In this document: piece after piece, positions 54,537 to 64,000 of the stretch | Layout: each line of letters opens with the position of its first letter | How positions within the stretch are numbered: the stretch's first letter is position 1 | DNA from: Chryseomonas sp014190935 | GTDB lineage: Bacteria; Pseudomonadota; Gammaproteobacteria; Pseudomonadales; Pseudomonadaceae | Assembly (NCBI RefSeq): GCF_014190935.1 | Contig: NZ_JACHVV010000003.1 | Coordinates: 1-64,000 of the forward strand | Direction of reading: 5' to 3' | Length of the DNA: 64,000 nt | Program-made: the position numbers and the translations under genes | Notes under the pieces: generated by a model | Database searches by the model: none | Told to the model about the DNA's origin: nothing | What the model saw: only the letters and a program-made list of their open reading frames with translations

Positions 54537-56534
54537 TCAGTCTTCCAGCAATTCGCCGGCCACCGCCAGGACGTTGTCCAGGGTGAAGCCGAAGTGCTCG
54601 AACAGCGCTGCCGCCGGGGCGGATTCGCCGTAGGTGTGCATGCCGATGATGCGGCCGTCGAGACCGACGTACTTGTACCAGAAGTCGGCGATGCCGGCTT
54701 CGATGGCAATGCGGGCGCCGACTTCCACCGGCAGGACCTGCTGGCGGTACTCGGGGCTCTGGCGGTCGAAGACGCTGGTGCTGGGCATGGAGACCACGCG
54801 CACCTGGCGCCCTTCGGCGGTCAGGCGGTCATAGGCCTGCACGGCCAGGCCGACTTCGGAGCCGGTGGCGATGAGGATCAGCTCGGGTTCGCCGTTGCAG
54901 TCCTTGAGCACGTAGCCGCCGCGCGCGGCGTTGCCCAGGGTGGCTTCGTTACGCACGCTGTGAGCGAGGTTCTGGCGCGAGAAGATCAGCGCGCTGGGAC
55001 CGTCGCGACGCTCCAGGGCCGACGTCCAGGCGATGGCGGATTCCACCGCATCGGCCGGACGCCAGGTGTCCAGGTTGGGGGTGTAGCGCAGCGAGGCCAG
55101 TTGCTCCACCGGCTGGTGGGTGGGGCCGTCTTCGCCGAGACCGATGGAGTCGTGGGTGAAGACATAGAGCACCCGCTGCTTCATCAGCGCCGACATGCGC
55201 ACCGCGTTGCGGGCGTATTCCATGAACATCAGGAAGGTGGCGCCGTAGGGCACCAGGCCGCCGTGCAGGGCGACGCCGTTCATGATGGCGCTCATGCCGA
55301 ATTCACGCACGCCGTAGTGGACGTAGTTGCCGCTGGCGTCCTCGGCGGTGACGCCCTTGGCGCCCTTCCACAGGGTCAGGTTGGAACCGGCCAGGTCGGC
55401 GGAGCCGCCGAGCAGCTCGGGCAGCAGCGGACCAAGGAACTGCAGGGCGTTCTGGCTGGCCTTGCGGCTGGCGATGGTCTCGCCCTTGATGGTGACGTCC
55501 TGGATGAAGGCGGCGGCGCGCTCGGCGAAATCGGCCGGCAGGTCACCGGCCATGCGGCGCTTGAACTCGGCGGCCAGCTGCGGATGGGCCTGGGCATAGG
55601 CGGCGAAGCGCTCGTTCCACTCGGCCTCGGCGGCGGCGCCGCGCTCCCGGGCGCTCCACTCGGCATAGATGTCGGCGGGGATCTCGAAGGGCGCATGGGA
55701 CCAGCCCAGCAGCTCGCGGGCGGCCTGGATCTCGTCGTTGCCCAGCGGAGCGCCGTGGCACTCTTCCTTGCCCTGCTTGTGCGGCGCGCCGTAGCCGATC
55801 ACGGTCTTGCAGCAGATCAGGGTGGGCTTGTCGCTCTTGCGCGCGGTGTCCAGGGCGGTCCTGATCTCGTCGGCGTCATGGCCGTCGACGTTGCGGATCA
55901 CCTGCCAGCCGTAGCTCTCGAAGCGCTTGGGGGTGTCGTCGGTGAACCAGCCTTCGACCTCGCCATCGATGGAGATGCCGTTGTCGTCATAGAAGGCGAT
56001 CAGCTTGGACAGGCCCAGGGTGCCGGCCAGGGAGCAGACCTCGTGGGAGATGCCTTCCATCATGCAGCCATCGCCGAGGAAGGCGTAGGTGTGGTGGTCG
56101 ACGATCCGGTGGCCGTCGCGGTTGAACTGGGCGGCCATGACCTTTTCCGCCAGGGCGAAGCCCACGGCGTTGGCGATGCCCTGGCCCAGGGGGCCGGTGG
56201 TGGTCTCGATGCCCGGGGCGTAGCCGTATTCGGGGTGGCCCGGGGTCTTGCTGTGCAGCTGCCGGAAATTCTTCAGGTCGTCGATGGACAGGTCGTAGCC
56301 GGACAGGTGCAGCAGCGAATAGATGAGCATGGAGCCGTGGCCGTTGGACAGCACGAAGCGGTCGCGGTCGGCCCACAGGGGATTGCCAGGGTTGTGCTTG
56401 AGCTGATCGTGCCAGAGCACCTCGGCGATGTCGGCCATGCCCATGGGGGCGCCGGGGTGGCCACTGTTGGCCTTTTGCACGGCATCCATGCTGAGGGCGC
56501 GGATGGCGTTGGCTCGATCACGACGGCTGGGCAT
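54537..56534 (-). CDS. tktA: Transketolase
   Basis: The 665-residue thiamine-diphosphate enzyme transfers two-carbon units in the pentose phosphate pathway. It starts MPSRRDRANAIRALSMDAVQ with AGGAG 9 bases upstream. Motifs are SGHPGAPMGMADIAEVLW, FVLSNGHGSMLIYSLLH, the ThDP fold GDGCMMEGISHEVCSLAG...DDN and the transketolase motif DSIGLGEDGPTHQPVEQLASLR. In PAO1 tktA neighbours epd; here about 9 kb separates them. Confidence 0.97.
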   Translation of the reverse strand: MPSRRDRANAIRALSMDAVQKANSGHPGAPMGMADIAEVLWHDQLKHNPGNPLWADRDRFVLSNGHGSMLIYSLLHLSGYDLSIDDLKNFRQLHSKTPGHPEYGYAPGIETTTGPLGQGIANAVGFALAEKVMAAQFNRDGHRIVDHHTYAFLGDGCMMEGISHEVCSLAGTLGLSKLIAFYDDNGISIDGEVEGWFTDDTPKRFESYGWQVIRNVDGHDADEIRTALDTARKSDKPTLICCKTVIGYGAPHKQGKEECHGAPLGNDEIQAARELLGWSHAPFEIPADIYAEWSARERGAAAEAEWNERFAAYAQAHPQLAAEFKRRMAGDLPADFAERAAAFIQDVTIKGETIASRKASQNALQFLGPLLPELLGGSADLAGSNLTLWKGAKGVTAEDASGNYVHYGVREFGMSAIMNGVALHGGLVPYGATFLMFMEYARNAVRMSALMKQRVLYVFTHDSIGLGEDGPTHQPVEQLASLRYTPNLDTWRPADAVESAIAWTSALERRDGPSALIFSRQNLAHSVRNEATLGNAARGGYVLKDCNGEPELILIATGSEVGLAVQAYDRLTAEGRQVRVVSMPSTSVFDRQSPEYRQQVLPVEVGARIAIEAGIADFWYKYVGLDGRIIGMHTYGESAPAAALFEHFGFTLDNVLAVAGELLED

Positions 56535-56617
56535 TGCGGTGTCTCCTGGCAGAGGCAGAGCGAAGGGGCCGTTATTCTGGCCCAGCCAGGGCACTTCCAG
56601 CAATCGGCGCGGTCGCC

Positions 56618-57217
56618 TCAGCCCGCCGGGCAGACCGTGGCGCTGTCGGCCACGAAGGCGCGCGCCACCGGTTCGATGCGCCTGGCCAGGGTCGCCAGGG
56701 CCTGGCGATGCGCCGCCACGACCTCGGCATAGGAGGCGCCGGCGGGCTGGCTGATCCGGCTGCCACAGGTGAGCACCCGCTCCCCGCCCGGTTCGGCCAG
56801 GCGCAGGGTCCAGAGCGCGTCCTGCTGGACGCCACGCCCGGGTTGCGAATCGAAACGCTGCAGATCCACCTTGATGCGCAGCACCGGGGCGCCAGTGCCG
56901 CGCGGAGCATCGCCCAAGTCCAGGGTGCCAAGGTCCCGAGACAGGTCGGCGGACAAGGCGCTGCGCACCTCGTCGGCCAGGGGCGCGATCCAGCGTTCGT
57001 TTTCCAGCAGGGCGATGCCGTCGCCCTGACGGACCACCAGTTGCGGCTGATCCACCTGCGGCGGTACCGAGACGCCCTGCAGGGCGAAGCGGAAGTCCGC
57101 GGTGCGCGCCTGAGTGGCGGGTTCCGCGGCACTGGTCAGGGTGTGGTAGTTGAGCGGCGCCTTGGACGAACAGGCGGCCAGCAGCAGGGGCAGAGCCAGG
57201 CAGGTCAGGCGCTTCAT
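56618..57217 (-). CDS. pqiC: PqiC-like outer-membrane lipoprotein of an MCE system
   Basis: The 199-residue protein begins with a lipoprotein signal and lipobox LLAAC (MKRLTCLALPLLLAACSSKA). The mature part has the ABC-type transport auxiliary component pattern (YHTLTSAAEPA, VDQPQLVVRQGDGIALLENERWIAPLADEV). It overlaps pqiB by 4 bp. In E. coli PqiC tethers the PqiB tunnel to the outer membrane. Confidence 0.88.
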   Translation of the reverse strand: MKRLTCLALPLLLAACSSKAPLNYHTLTSAAEPATQARTADFRFALQGVSVPPQVDQPQLVVRQGDGIALLENERWIAPLADEVRSALSADLSRDLGTLDLGDAPRGTGAPVLRIKVDLQRFDSQPGRGVQQDALWTLRLAEPGGERVLTCGSRISQPAGASYAEVVAAHRQALATLARRIEPVARAFVADSATVCPAG

Positions 57218-58860
57218 TGCAGTTTTCCTTTGGCGGGATCGCGGGAGCCCGGCTCGAACTTGGGCGGCGGATCGGTCACCAGACCGCGGATTAGGGATTC
57301 CGGATGACGGCCGAGGTAGTCGCCGAACACGCGCAGGGAACGCGCCATGCGCTGCATCTCTTCGAGGGTCTGGGTCAGATTCTGCTGCACTGGCGAATCG
57401 GCGCCCAGACTCTGGCTGGCGCTGCCGGTGAGCTGCTGCACGCCCATCAGGGTGGTGGTCAGCTGCGGCAGGACGCCGGCGTTGAGCTGCTTGAGGGTAC
57501 CGCTGAGCTGCGCCAGGCTGGTGTCGAGATTCTTGCCGATGGAATCGAAGGGGATCTTGTCGATCTTGTTGACGATGCCGGCCATCTGCTCCTGCAGGCG
57601 ATCGAAGCTGCCGGTGACGGTGGGGATCGACAGCGGCTTGGCCTGGGGATCGAAGGCCACCTTGGGCGCATTGGGCACGAAGTCGACGGAAATGTAGAGC
57701 TGGCCGGTCAGCAGGTTGCCGGTGCGGGCCTGGGCGCGCAGACCGCGCGCCACCCAGCCGGCGAACAGCTTGCCGTCGCGGTCCTTGGTCTCGATGCGCT
57801 TGCCGACGTCGCCCAGCCGCTGGGGATAGATGACCGCGCCGACGATCAGCGAGAAGCGATCCTGGGCGTCCTCGTAGTCGGGGGTCAGGGAGACCACCCG
57901 GCCGACGTTCATGCCGAGGAATTCCACCGGCGCTCCGGTCGCAAGCCCGCGCAGCGACTGCTGGAATCTCATCCGCACATAGAAGGGCTCGCCATCCGGC
58001 GGCGCCAGGGCGCTGGTCTGGTCGTCGAACAGGGTGAAACTCTGGTCCTCCTGGGCCTCTTGCGGATCCTTGGGCCATTCGGGGGTGACGAAGGCGATGC
58101 CGCCCGCCACCACCGTGGCCAGCGACTGGGTATTGAGCTTGAGCCCGGAGGCGCTGAGCGAGACATCGACCCCGCTGGCGTTCCAGAAGCGGCTGTTGGC
58201 GGTGACGAAGCGGTCGTAGGGCGAATCGACGAAGACCTGGGCGCTGACGCCCTTGCCGTCCGGATTGAGATGGAAGGACACCACCCGGCCGACCTGGATG
58301 CGCCGGTAGTAGACCGGCGAGCCGACGTCCAGCGAGCCGATGTCGTCGGCGGTGACGATGAATCTCTTGCCCGAGGCGCCGTGGATCAGCGCCGGCGGCT
58401 GCTCCAGGCCGCGGAAGTCGCGATGGGACTCGCTGGAATCGCCGATGTCGGCACCGATGAAGGCGCCCGACACCAGGGTGTCGACCCCCGAGACGCCGTT
58501 GACGCCGAAGCGCGGCCGCACCACCCAGAAGCGCGCGTCCTTGGTGGCGAAGCCCTCGGCGGACTTTTCCAGCTCGATGGTGGTGATCACCCGGTTGCGA
58601 TCCGGCGCCAGCTGGATGTCGCTGACGGTGCCGATCACCACGTTCTTGTACTTGACCTGGGTCTTGCCGGCTTCCAGGCCCTCGGCGGTGAGAAAGGTCA
58701 CCGTGATGGTCGGCCCGCGCGAGGCCCAGCTGTGGATCACCATGGACAGCCCGATCAGGGCCGCCACGATGGGCACCAGCCAGATCAGCGATACGCTCCA
58801 GCGACTGCGGCGTACCTCGGGGGTAGGCGCCAGGGCGTCGGGTTCATGCCTGTCCGTCAT
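57214..58860 (-). CDS. pqiB: PqiB MCE-domain lipid transport protein
   Basis: The 548-residue protein has one N-terminal membrane segment (about 20-45) and three MCE domains, the first starting TITVTFLTAEGLEAGKTQVKYK and the second SPVYYRRIQVGRVVSFHL, then a C-terminal helical region that forms the tube. It overlaps the upstream pqiA-like gene by 17 bp and the downstream pqiC by 4 bp. The system moves phospholipids across the periplasm. Confidence 0.93.
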   Translation of the reverse strand: MTDRHEPDALAPTPEVRRSRWSVSLIWLVPIVAALIGLSMVIHSWASRGPTITVTFLTAEGLEAGKTQVKYKNVVIGTVSDIQLAPDRNRVITTIELEKSAEGFATKDARFWVVRPRFGVNGVSGVDTLVSGAFIGADIGDSSESHRDFRGLEQPPALIHGASGKRFIVTADDIGSLDVGSPVYYRRIQVGRVVSFHLNPDGKGVSAQVFVDSPYDRFVTANSRFWNASGVDVSLSASGLKLNTQSLATVVAGGIAFVTPEWPKDPQEAQEDQSFTLFDDQTSALAPPDGEPFYVRMRFQQSLRGLATGAPVEFLGMNVGRVVSLTPDYEDAQDRFSLIVGAVIYPQRLGDVGKRIETKDRDGKLFAGWVARGLRAQARTGNLLTGQLYISVDFVPNAPKVAFDPQAKPLSIPTVTGSFDRLQEQMAGIVNKIDKIPFDSIGKNLDTSLAQLSGTLKQLNAGVLPQLTTTLMGVQQLTGSASQSLGADSPVQQNLTQTLEEMQRMARSLRVFGDYLGRHPESLIRGLVTDPPPKFEPGSRDPAKGKLQ

Positions 58861-59485
58861 CGTTCACCTCTGCATCCCAGATCAAGCGGGGATCGAAACT
58901 CATCGCGGCGAGCATCGTCAGCACCACCACGAAACCAAAGAACACGATACCCAGGCGCGGCGCCGCCGAACTCAGGGCACCGAAGTGCACCAGCGCCGAG
59001 ACCAGGGCCACCACGATCACGTCGAGCATCGACCAGTAGCCGATCAGCTCGACGAAGCGATAGAGCCGGGCACGCTGGGCGGTGGCCCAGTCGCTGCGGC
59101 GCTGGCAACTCACCAGCAGGGTACCGAGCACCAGAAACTTGATGGAGGGCACCGCCACGCTGGCGATGAAGATCACCAGGGCGACGCCCCAGGAGCCGTT
59201 CTCCCAGAATTCGATCACCCCTTCGAGGATGGTGCTTTCCGTGCCGCGGCCCAGGGTACCGGTGAACATCACCGGCAGGGTATTGGCCGGGATATAGAGG
59301 ATCAGCGCGGCGAGCAGATAGGCCCAGGTCTTGGCATAGACATTGGGCTTGCGCCGGTGCAGCGCCGAGCCGCAGCGCGGGCAGCCGGCCTTGTGCCGGC
59401 GCGGCGCGGTGCAGACCTTGCCGCAGACGTGGCAGAGGCACAGGCCGAGTTCGTCGGCGCGCGGCGGCAACTGCGGCGCGCTCAA
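58844..59485 (-). CDS. PqiA second-half membrane protein
   Basis: The 213-residue protein has an N-terminal zinc-ribbon (CHVCGKVCTAPRRHKAGCPRCG) and about four membrane segments, with WAYLLAALILYIPANTLPVM and SMLDVIVVALVSALV. It matches one of the two domains of PqiA/YebS. The TTG start overlaps the stop of the upstream half (TTGA), with GGGGAG 8 bases upstream. It likely pairs with that half as a two-chain PqiA. Confidence 0.88.
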   Translation of the reverse strand: MSAPQLPPRADELGLCLCHVCGKVCTAPRRHKAGCPRCGSALHRRKPNVYAKTWAYLLAALILYIPANTLPVMFTGTLGRGTESTILEGVIEFWENGSWGVALVIFIASVAVPSIKFLVLGTLLVSCQRRSDWATAQRARLYRFVELIGYWSMLDVIVVALVSALVHFGALSSAAPRLGIVFFGFVVVLTMLAAMSFDPRLIWDAEVNDDGQA

Positions 59486-60123
59486 GACTCGCGCTCCCCG
59501 ACGGCGTCCCACAGCGGGTGCAGGTCGCGCTTGGCGATGATCAAGAGGACCACCATCAGCCCGACCATGCCGAACAGCCCCAGGCCCACCACCACGTGCA
59601 GCAGTCCGGCGAGCTTGATCACCGCCACCAGGGCGCCGAGCACGAAGACCTCGATCATGCTCCAGGGCCGCAGGTAGTGCAGGGTGACCATGGCCGTGGC
59701 GAAGCCGGGCGCGCGGCGGCCGAGCTGGGCGAAGCCGAGCACCCAGAGCAGCAGGACGATCTGCAGCAGCGGCACCACGAACAGGGTCATGGCCACCACC
59801 AGCGCCATGGGTCCGGCAAAGCCGCGACTCATGGCGACCACCGATTCCAGCAGGGTCGCCTCGCTGTGCAGGCCGCGAAAGCTGAGTTGCAGGATCGGCC
59901 CGACATTGGCGATCACGAACAGCACCGCCGCGGCGATCGCCAGCGCCAGCAGGCCCTGGATGTCCAGGCGGCTGGCGCGATAGAGCAAGGCGCCACAGCG
60001 CAGACAATGCGCCCGCTCGCCCACCGCGAGGGGTTCGAGGCGATGCACCGAATCGCAGTGCTCGCAGATCACCAGGCGCGTGCCGGCAGCAGGCGCGGAA
60101 GGGGACGGTGGCTGGACGGACAT
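59482..60123 (-). CDS. PqiA first-half membrane protein
   Basis: The 213-residue protein has a zinc-ribbon (CEHCDSVHRL and CLRCGALLYRAS) and four membrane segments, including LALAIAAAVLFVIANVGPIL and LRPWSMIEVFVLGALVAVIK. It is the first gene of the pqi operon and overlaps the second-half gene. In E. coli both halves are one protein. Confidence 0.88.
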   Translation of the reverse strand: MSVQPPSPSAPAAGTRLVICEHCDSVHRLEPLAVGERAHCLRCGALLYRASRLDIQGLLALAIAAAVLFVIANVGPILQLSFRGLHSEATLLESVVAMSRGFAGPMALVVAMTLFVVPLLQIVLLLWVLGFAQLGRRAPGFATAMVTLHYLRPWSMIEVFVLGALVAVIKLAGLLHVVVGLGLFGMVGLMVVLLIIAKRDLHPLWDAVGERES

Positions 60124-60336
60124 GGGTTACCCGGTGACGCTCCTGGAAGGGGGCTGCAGGTTGGACGCGCGAGTCTCGCGGTCGTTACCGCAACGCTGCG
60201 AAGACCGCTGAGCAAAAGGCCCCGGCATCTTACCTTCCTCGACGAAGGTATGCGCGGCCCGCTGCCGCGGACAAGTATCAAAACTTTTTGATGCTTTTCT
60301 TGCGAGGCCCGGGACGGGTCTCTAGACTAGCGCCCC
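60124..60336. promoter_or_regulatory. Divergent region between pqi operon and sahR-like gene
   Basis: This 213-bp gap holds a 16-bp palindrome (see 60277-60292) near the plus-strand gene. Promoters for both sides should lie here; exact boxes are unclear. Confidence 0.5.
60277..60292 (+). promoter_or_regulatory. Palindromic operator ATCAAAA-N2-TTTTGAT
   Basis: The perfect 7-bp arms with a 2-base centre lie 45 bp before the ArsR-type regulator's start. This is the symmetric, AT-rich type of site expected for an ArsR-family dimer and points to autoregulation. Confidence 0.7.
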
Positions 60337-61335
60337 ATGAATCCGCTACGCGTGCCGGCGCTCGGCCAGGAACCAGGAGACACCCTCGCCGCCCTGTGCA
60401 AGGCCGGTGGCGATCCCCTGCGCCTGAACGTCCTGCGCGCCCTGCACAGCGCCTCCTTCGGCGTGCTGGAACTGGCGCAGATCTTCGCCACCGGCCAGTC
60501 CGGCATCAGCCACCACCTCAAGGTGCTGGCCCAGGCCCAGCTGGTGGCCACCCGCCGCGAGGGCAATGCCATCTTCTATCGCCGCGCCCTGCCGCGCCCC
60601 GGCAGCCTGGGAGGCGCCCTGCACGCCGCCCTGCTCGAAGAGGTGGACAGCCTGGCCCTGCCCGGCGCCGTGCAGGCGCGGATCGGCGAGGTGCATGCCC
60701 AGCGCGCGGCGGTGAGTCGCGACTTCTTCGCCCGGGTGGCGGAAAAATTCCAGGCCCAGCAGGACCTGATCGCCAGCCTGCCGCAGTATCGCGACGGCCT
60801 ACTCAGCCTGCTGGACGCCCTGGCCCTGGATCCGCGCGGCTGCGCCCTGGAGGTGGGTCCGGGCGACGGTGCATTTTTGCCGGACCTGGCGCGGCGCTTC
60901 GCCCGGGTGGTGGCGGTGGACAACAGTCCGGCCATGCTCGAACTGGCGCGCCAGCGCTGCCAGCGCGACGGTCTCGGCCATGTCGAACTGCAACTGGCCG
61001 ACGCCCTCGCCGAGCCGCTGCCAGCGGCCGACTGCGTGGTCCTCAACATGGTCCTGCACCATCTGGCCGCACCGGCGGAAGCCCTGCAGCAACTGGCCCG
61101 CCGCGTGGCGCCGGGCGGCAGCCTGGTGATCACCGACCTCTGCCCCCACGACCAGACCTGGGCGCGCGCGGCCTGTGGCGATCTCTGGCTGGGCTTCGAC
61201 CAGGACGAACTGGCGCGTTGGGCCCAGGCCGCCGGCCTGCAGCCGGGCGAGAGCCTCTACCTCGGCCTGCGCAACGGCTTTCAGATCCAGGTGCGCCAGT
61301 TCGCGCGCCCGGATCAGGGAAACACCCCGTCATGA
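60337..61335 (+). CDS. ArsR-family regulator fused to SAM-methyltransferase-like domain (SahR-like)
   Basis: The 332-residue protein has an N-terminal winged helix (PLRLNVLRALHSASFGVLEL and SGISHHLKVLAQAQLV, about 25-90) and a C-terminal class I SAM-binding domain (LEVGPGDGAFLPDLARRF, VVLNMVLHHLAAP). SahR proteins with this fusion are known to control methionine-cycle genes in proteobacteria by sensing SAH. The gene precedes metK in the same direction, as PA0547 does in PAO1. The palindrome before its start supports autoregulation. Whether it binds SAH or SAM is inference. Confidence 0.85.
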   Translation: MNPLRVPALGQEPGDTLAALCKAGGDPLRLNVLRALHSASFGVLELAQIFATGQSGISHHLKVLAQAQLVATRREGNAIFYRRALPRPGSLGGALHAALLEEVDSLALPGAVQARIGEVHAQRAAVSRDFFARVAEKFQAQQDLIASLPQYRDGLLSLLDALALDPRGCALEVGPGDGAFLPDLARRFARVVAVDNSPAMLELARQRCQRDGLGHVELQLADALAEPLPAADCVVLNMVLHHLAAPAEALQQLARRVAPGGSLVITDLCPHDQTWARAACGDLWLGFDQDELARWAQAAGLQPGESLYLGLRNGFQIQVRQFARPDQGNTPS

Positions 61336-61451
61336 GGCCAACTGGCCAGTGGCGGGCGGACCCGACGCTCAAGGGCGTCATGTCCAGCAAGGAAACTGCT
61401 GTCTCGACCGGCCTGCGGGCCCCTACCCCTTGGTAATTTAGGAACCATTCG

Positions 61452-62642
<1,191 letters not shown>

Positions 62643-62660
62643 CACGCCTCCCGGCAAACA

Positions 62661-62691
62661 GCCCCGCCACCTCCGGTGCCGGGGCTTTTTT
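62661..62691 (+). terminator. Terminator of metK
   Basis: GCCCCG...CGGGGC with an inner CACC/GGTG stem is followed by a run of six Ts, 20 bp after the metK stop. Confidence 0.92.
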
Positions 62692-62812
62692 CTGGGTCTG
62701 CAAGCGGGATCCCAGCGCTTTCTTGCGCCAGTCCACAGCCTGGCACGCGCGATGCAACCTCTGGGCGTCTGATGGTCAGAATGCCTCGTCTTCCCCAGGA
62801 GTCTGCTTATCC

Positions 62813-63442
62813 ATGTGGCTGTTCATCACCAACTTCGGCGATTCTTCGGTGATGCTTCCCTGCGCCGTACTGATCGCACTCTGGCTGCTGGCCGGTCTGT
62901 CTGCACGGGCGGCGCTGCTCTGGTTGCTGCTGTTTGGTGCCGCCGGTCTCAGCGTTGCCCTGTCGAAGATCGCCTTCTTCGGCTGGGGCCTGGGCATCCC
63001 CCGCCTGGACTTCACCGGCTTCAGCGGCCACTCCATGCTGGTCGGCAGCGTGCTGCCAGTCCTCGGCTGGCTGCTGGCCAGCCGGGCGCGGCCGTCGCTG
63101 CAGCTGACCGCAGCCGCCCTCGGCGCGCTGTGCGCCCTGCTCATCGCCGTCTCGCGGGTGGTGCTGGGCTATCACTCGATCTCGGAAGTGGTGACCGGCC
63201 TGCCCATCGGCTACGCCGCCAGCGGCAGCCTGCTGTGGCTGCTGCGTGGCCAGGAGGTCAACCTCAAGCCGCGCCAGGCCGCGCTGGGCGCCAGCCTGCT
63301 GCTGTTGCCGCTGTTGCTGCTGCATGGCACCAACGCCCCGACGCAACGGGTGCTGGAACGTCTGGCGGTGAAATTCGCCGACGAGCAGAAGCCCTGGACC
63401 CGCGCCCATCAGCGTGCCGGGGTGGCACCGCTGCAGAATTGA
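62813..63442 (+). CDS. PAP2-family membrane phosphatase
   Basis: The 209-residue protein has about five or six membrane segments. Family motifs are S-G-H73 (GFSGHSML) and SRVVLGYH with R115 and H121, the pair used in catalysis. The first KxxxxxxRP motif is altered (K52...PR64). Relatives dephosphorylate lipid phosphates. AGGAG lies 11 bases before the ATG. Confidence 0.85.
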   Translation: MWLFITNFGDSSVMLPCAVLIALWLLAGLSARAALLWLLLFGAAGLSVALSKIAFFGWGLGIPRLDFTGFSGHSMLVGSVLPVLGWLLASRARPSLQLTAAALGALCALLIAVSRVVLGYHSISEVVTGLPIGYAASGSLLWLLRGQEVNLKPRQAALGASLLLLPLLLLHGTNAPTQRVLERLAVKFADEQKPWTRAHQRAGVAPLQN

Positions 63443-63595
63443 GGGCTAGCACTCGGCGCGTGCAATAGACGGCACCGCGGCTGGCGAATACCCAGAGGAC
63501 TCCTAGACTGGCAAGAGCCCCGACGTTCCCGGGGTGAACGCCAGGGCCTTTCGGCCCCTCCTAGTTAAGTCAGTCCTTGCCGCCGAGTCGTCCGC

Positions 63596-64000
63596 ATGCG
63601 CTACTGCCTCCCCCTTGTCTGCAGCCTGGTGCTCACCGGGCTGCCCGCGTCACCCGTGGCGGCTGCCGAGTCCTTGCGGCTCTATACCTGGGAAGGCTAC
63701 TTCAGCGACACCCTGCTGCAGCGCTGGGCCAAGGCCCATACCACCGTGCAGGAAATCCATTTCGACAGCAGTGACGTGCGCGACGCCACCCTGGCGCGCG
63801 GCGATGTCGATCTCGACCTGGTGGTGATCAACGAGGTCAGCGCCACCCGCCTCGGCCAGGACGGCCTGCTGATGCGCATCGATCCCCAGCGCCTGCCCCA
63901 TCTGAGCGAGCTGGATCCGCGCTGGCGCCAGAGTTGCGGCGACTATGCCGTGCCCTACGTCTGGGGCACCCTGGGTCTGCTCTATCGCAGCGACCGCCTG
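63596..64000 (+). CDS. Periplasmic solute-binding protein, PotD/PotF-like N-terminus (cut by window edge)
   Basis: The first 135 residues are in the window. A signal peptide (MRYCLPLVCSLVLTGLPASP, cleavage near VAA-AE) is followed by SLRLYTWEGYFSDTLLQRWA and LDLVVINEVSATRLGQDGLL, then YAVPYVWGTLGLLYRSDRL, which fit the polyamine-type binding fold. In pseudomonads such domains also occur fused to signalling modules, so the complete protein may be a sensor. The rest is outside the window. Confidence 0.7.
   Translation, partial: MRYCLPLVCSLVLTGLPASPVAAAESLRLYTWEGYFSDTLLQRWAKAHTTVQEIHFDSSDVRDATLARGDVDLDLVVINEVSATRLGQDGLLMRIDPQRLPHLSELDPRWRQSCGDYAVPYVWGTLGLLYRSDRL

Noticed and set aside
61336..61451. 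SAM or SAH riboswitch before metK
   Set aside because: The 116-bp gap shows no matching conserved core or pseudoknot pattern.

Overview
The window is high-GC chromosomal DNA from a Pseudomonas species (Gammaproteobacteria). Protein families, the run hslR-rimABK-tex-gshA-argA-argE and the run tktA-sahR-like-metK match the genus. Several blocks follow the P. aeruginosa PAO1 order as I remember it: PA5192-PA5210 (pckA to the secretion-type ATPase), PA0551-PA0555 (epd-pgk-two small genes-fda) and PA0546-PA0548 (metK-regulator-tktA). Differences from PAO1 (tuf beside pckA, uppP between ompR and envZ, a class Ib ribonucleotide reductase operon between epd and tktA) show another species. I cannot name it from sequence alone; it is perhaps near the P. 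oryzihabitans group, which is a guess.

Layout. 0-0.6 kb: the end of a tRNA-Tyr/Gly/Thr-tuf operon (minus strand) with a clear promoter. 0.7-3.8 kb: pckA, hslO, hslR. 3.9-6.0 kb: the rimA-rimB-rimK ribosome-modification operon. 6.1-9.2 kb: envZ and ompR, separated by an oppositely oriented uppP. 9.4-18.8 kb: tex, a hotdog thioesterase, gshA, an 820-bp repeat-filled gap, argA, argE and a CYTH-CHAD protein. 19-25.6 kb: a GspE/PilB-like ATPase, a 1449-residue hybrid histidine kinase and a small secreted DUF2388 protein. 25.7-29 kb: a lone gcvH, a secreted GH5 glycosidase and a divergent sorbosone-dehydrogenase-like lipoprotein. 29-36 kb: a two-component system, a glutathione transferase, an HD-GYP protein, an acyltransferase, an MdtD-like exporter and a cold-shock protein. 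36-41.6 kb: a HAD phosphatase, a SAF-domain oxidoreductase, a MurJ-like flippase, SOS-controlled yebG and a nucleoside hydrolase. 41.7-45.7 kb: the glycolytic cluster epd-pgk-(two lipoproteins)-fda. 45.7-54.5 kb: an insert relative to PAO1 holding nrdHIEF, tandem repeats, ada-alkA, ogt and an orphan vgrG. 54.5-64 kb: tktA, a pqi/MCE lipid-transport operon with pqiA split in two, a SahR-like regulator, metK, a PAP2 phosphatase and the start of a periplasmic binding protein.

Themes. Cyclic-di-GMP turnover appears twice (RimA EAL, HD-GYP). Central carbon metabolism is well represented (pckA, fda, pgk, epd, tktA). DNA damage and nucleotide supply genes cluster in the epd-tktA insert (class Ib RNR, Ada-AlkA, Ogt), with a separate LexA-boxed yebG. 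The most unusual signals are non-coding: a three-way-junction RNA fold in the nrdHIEF leader, a 16-bp palindrome upstream of the SahR-like gene, an 808-bp nested inverted repeat after gshA, and three tandem 119-bp units after nrdF.
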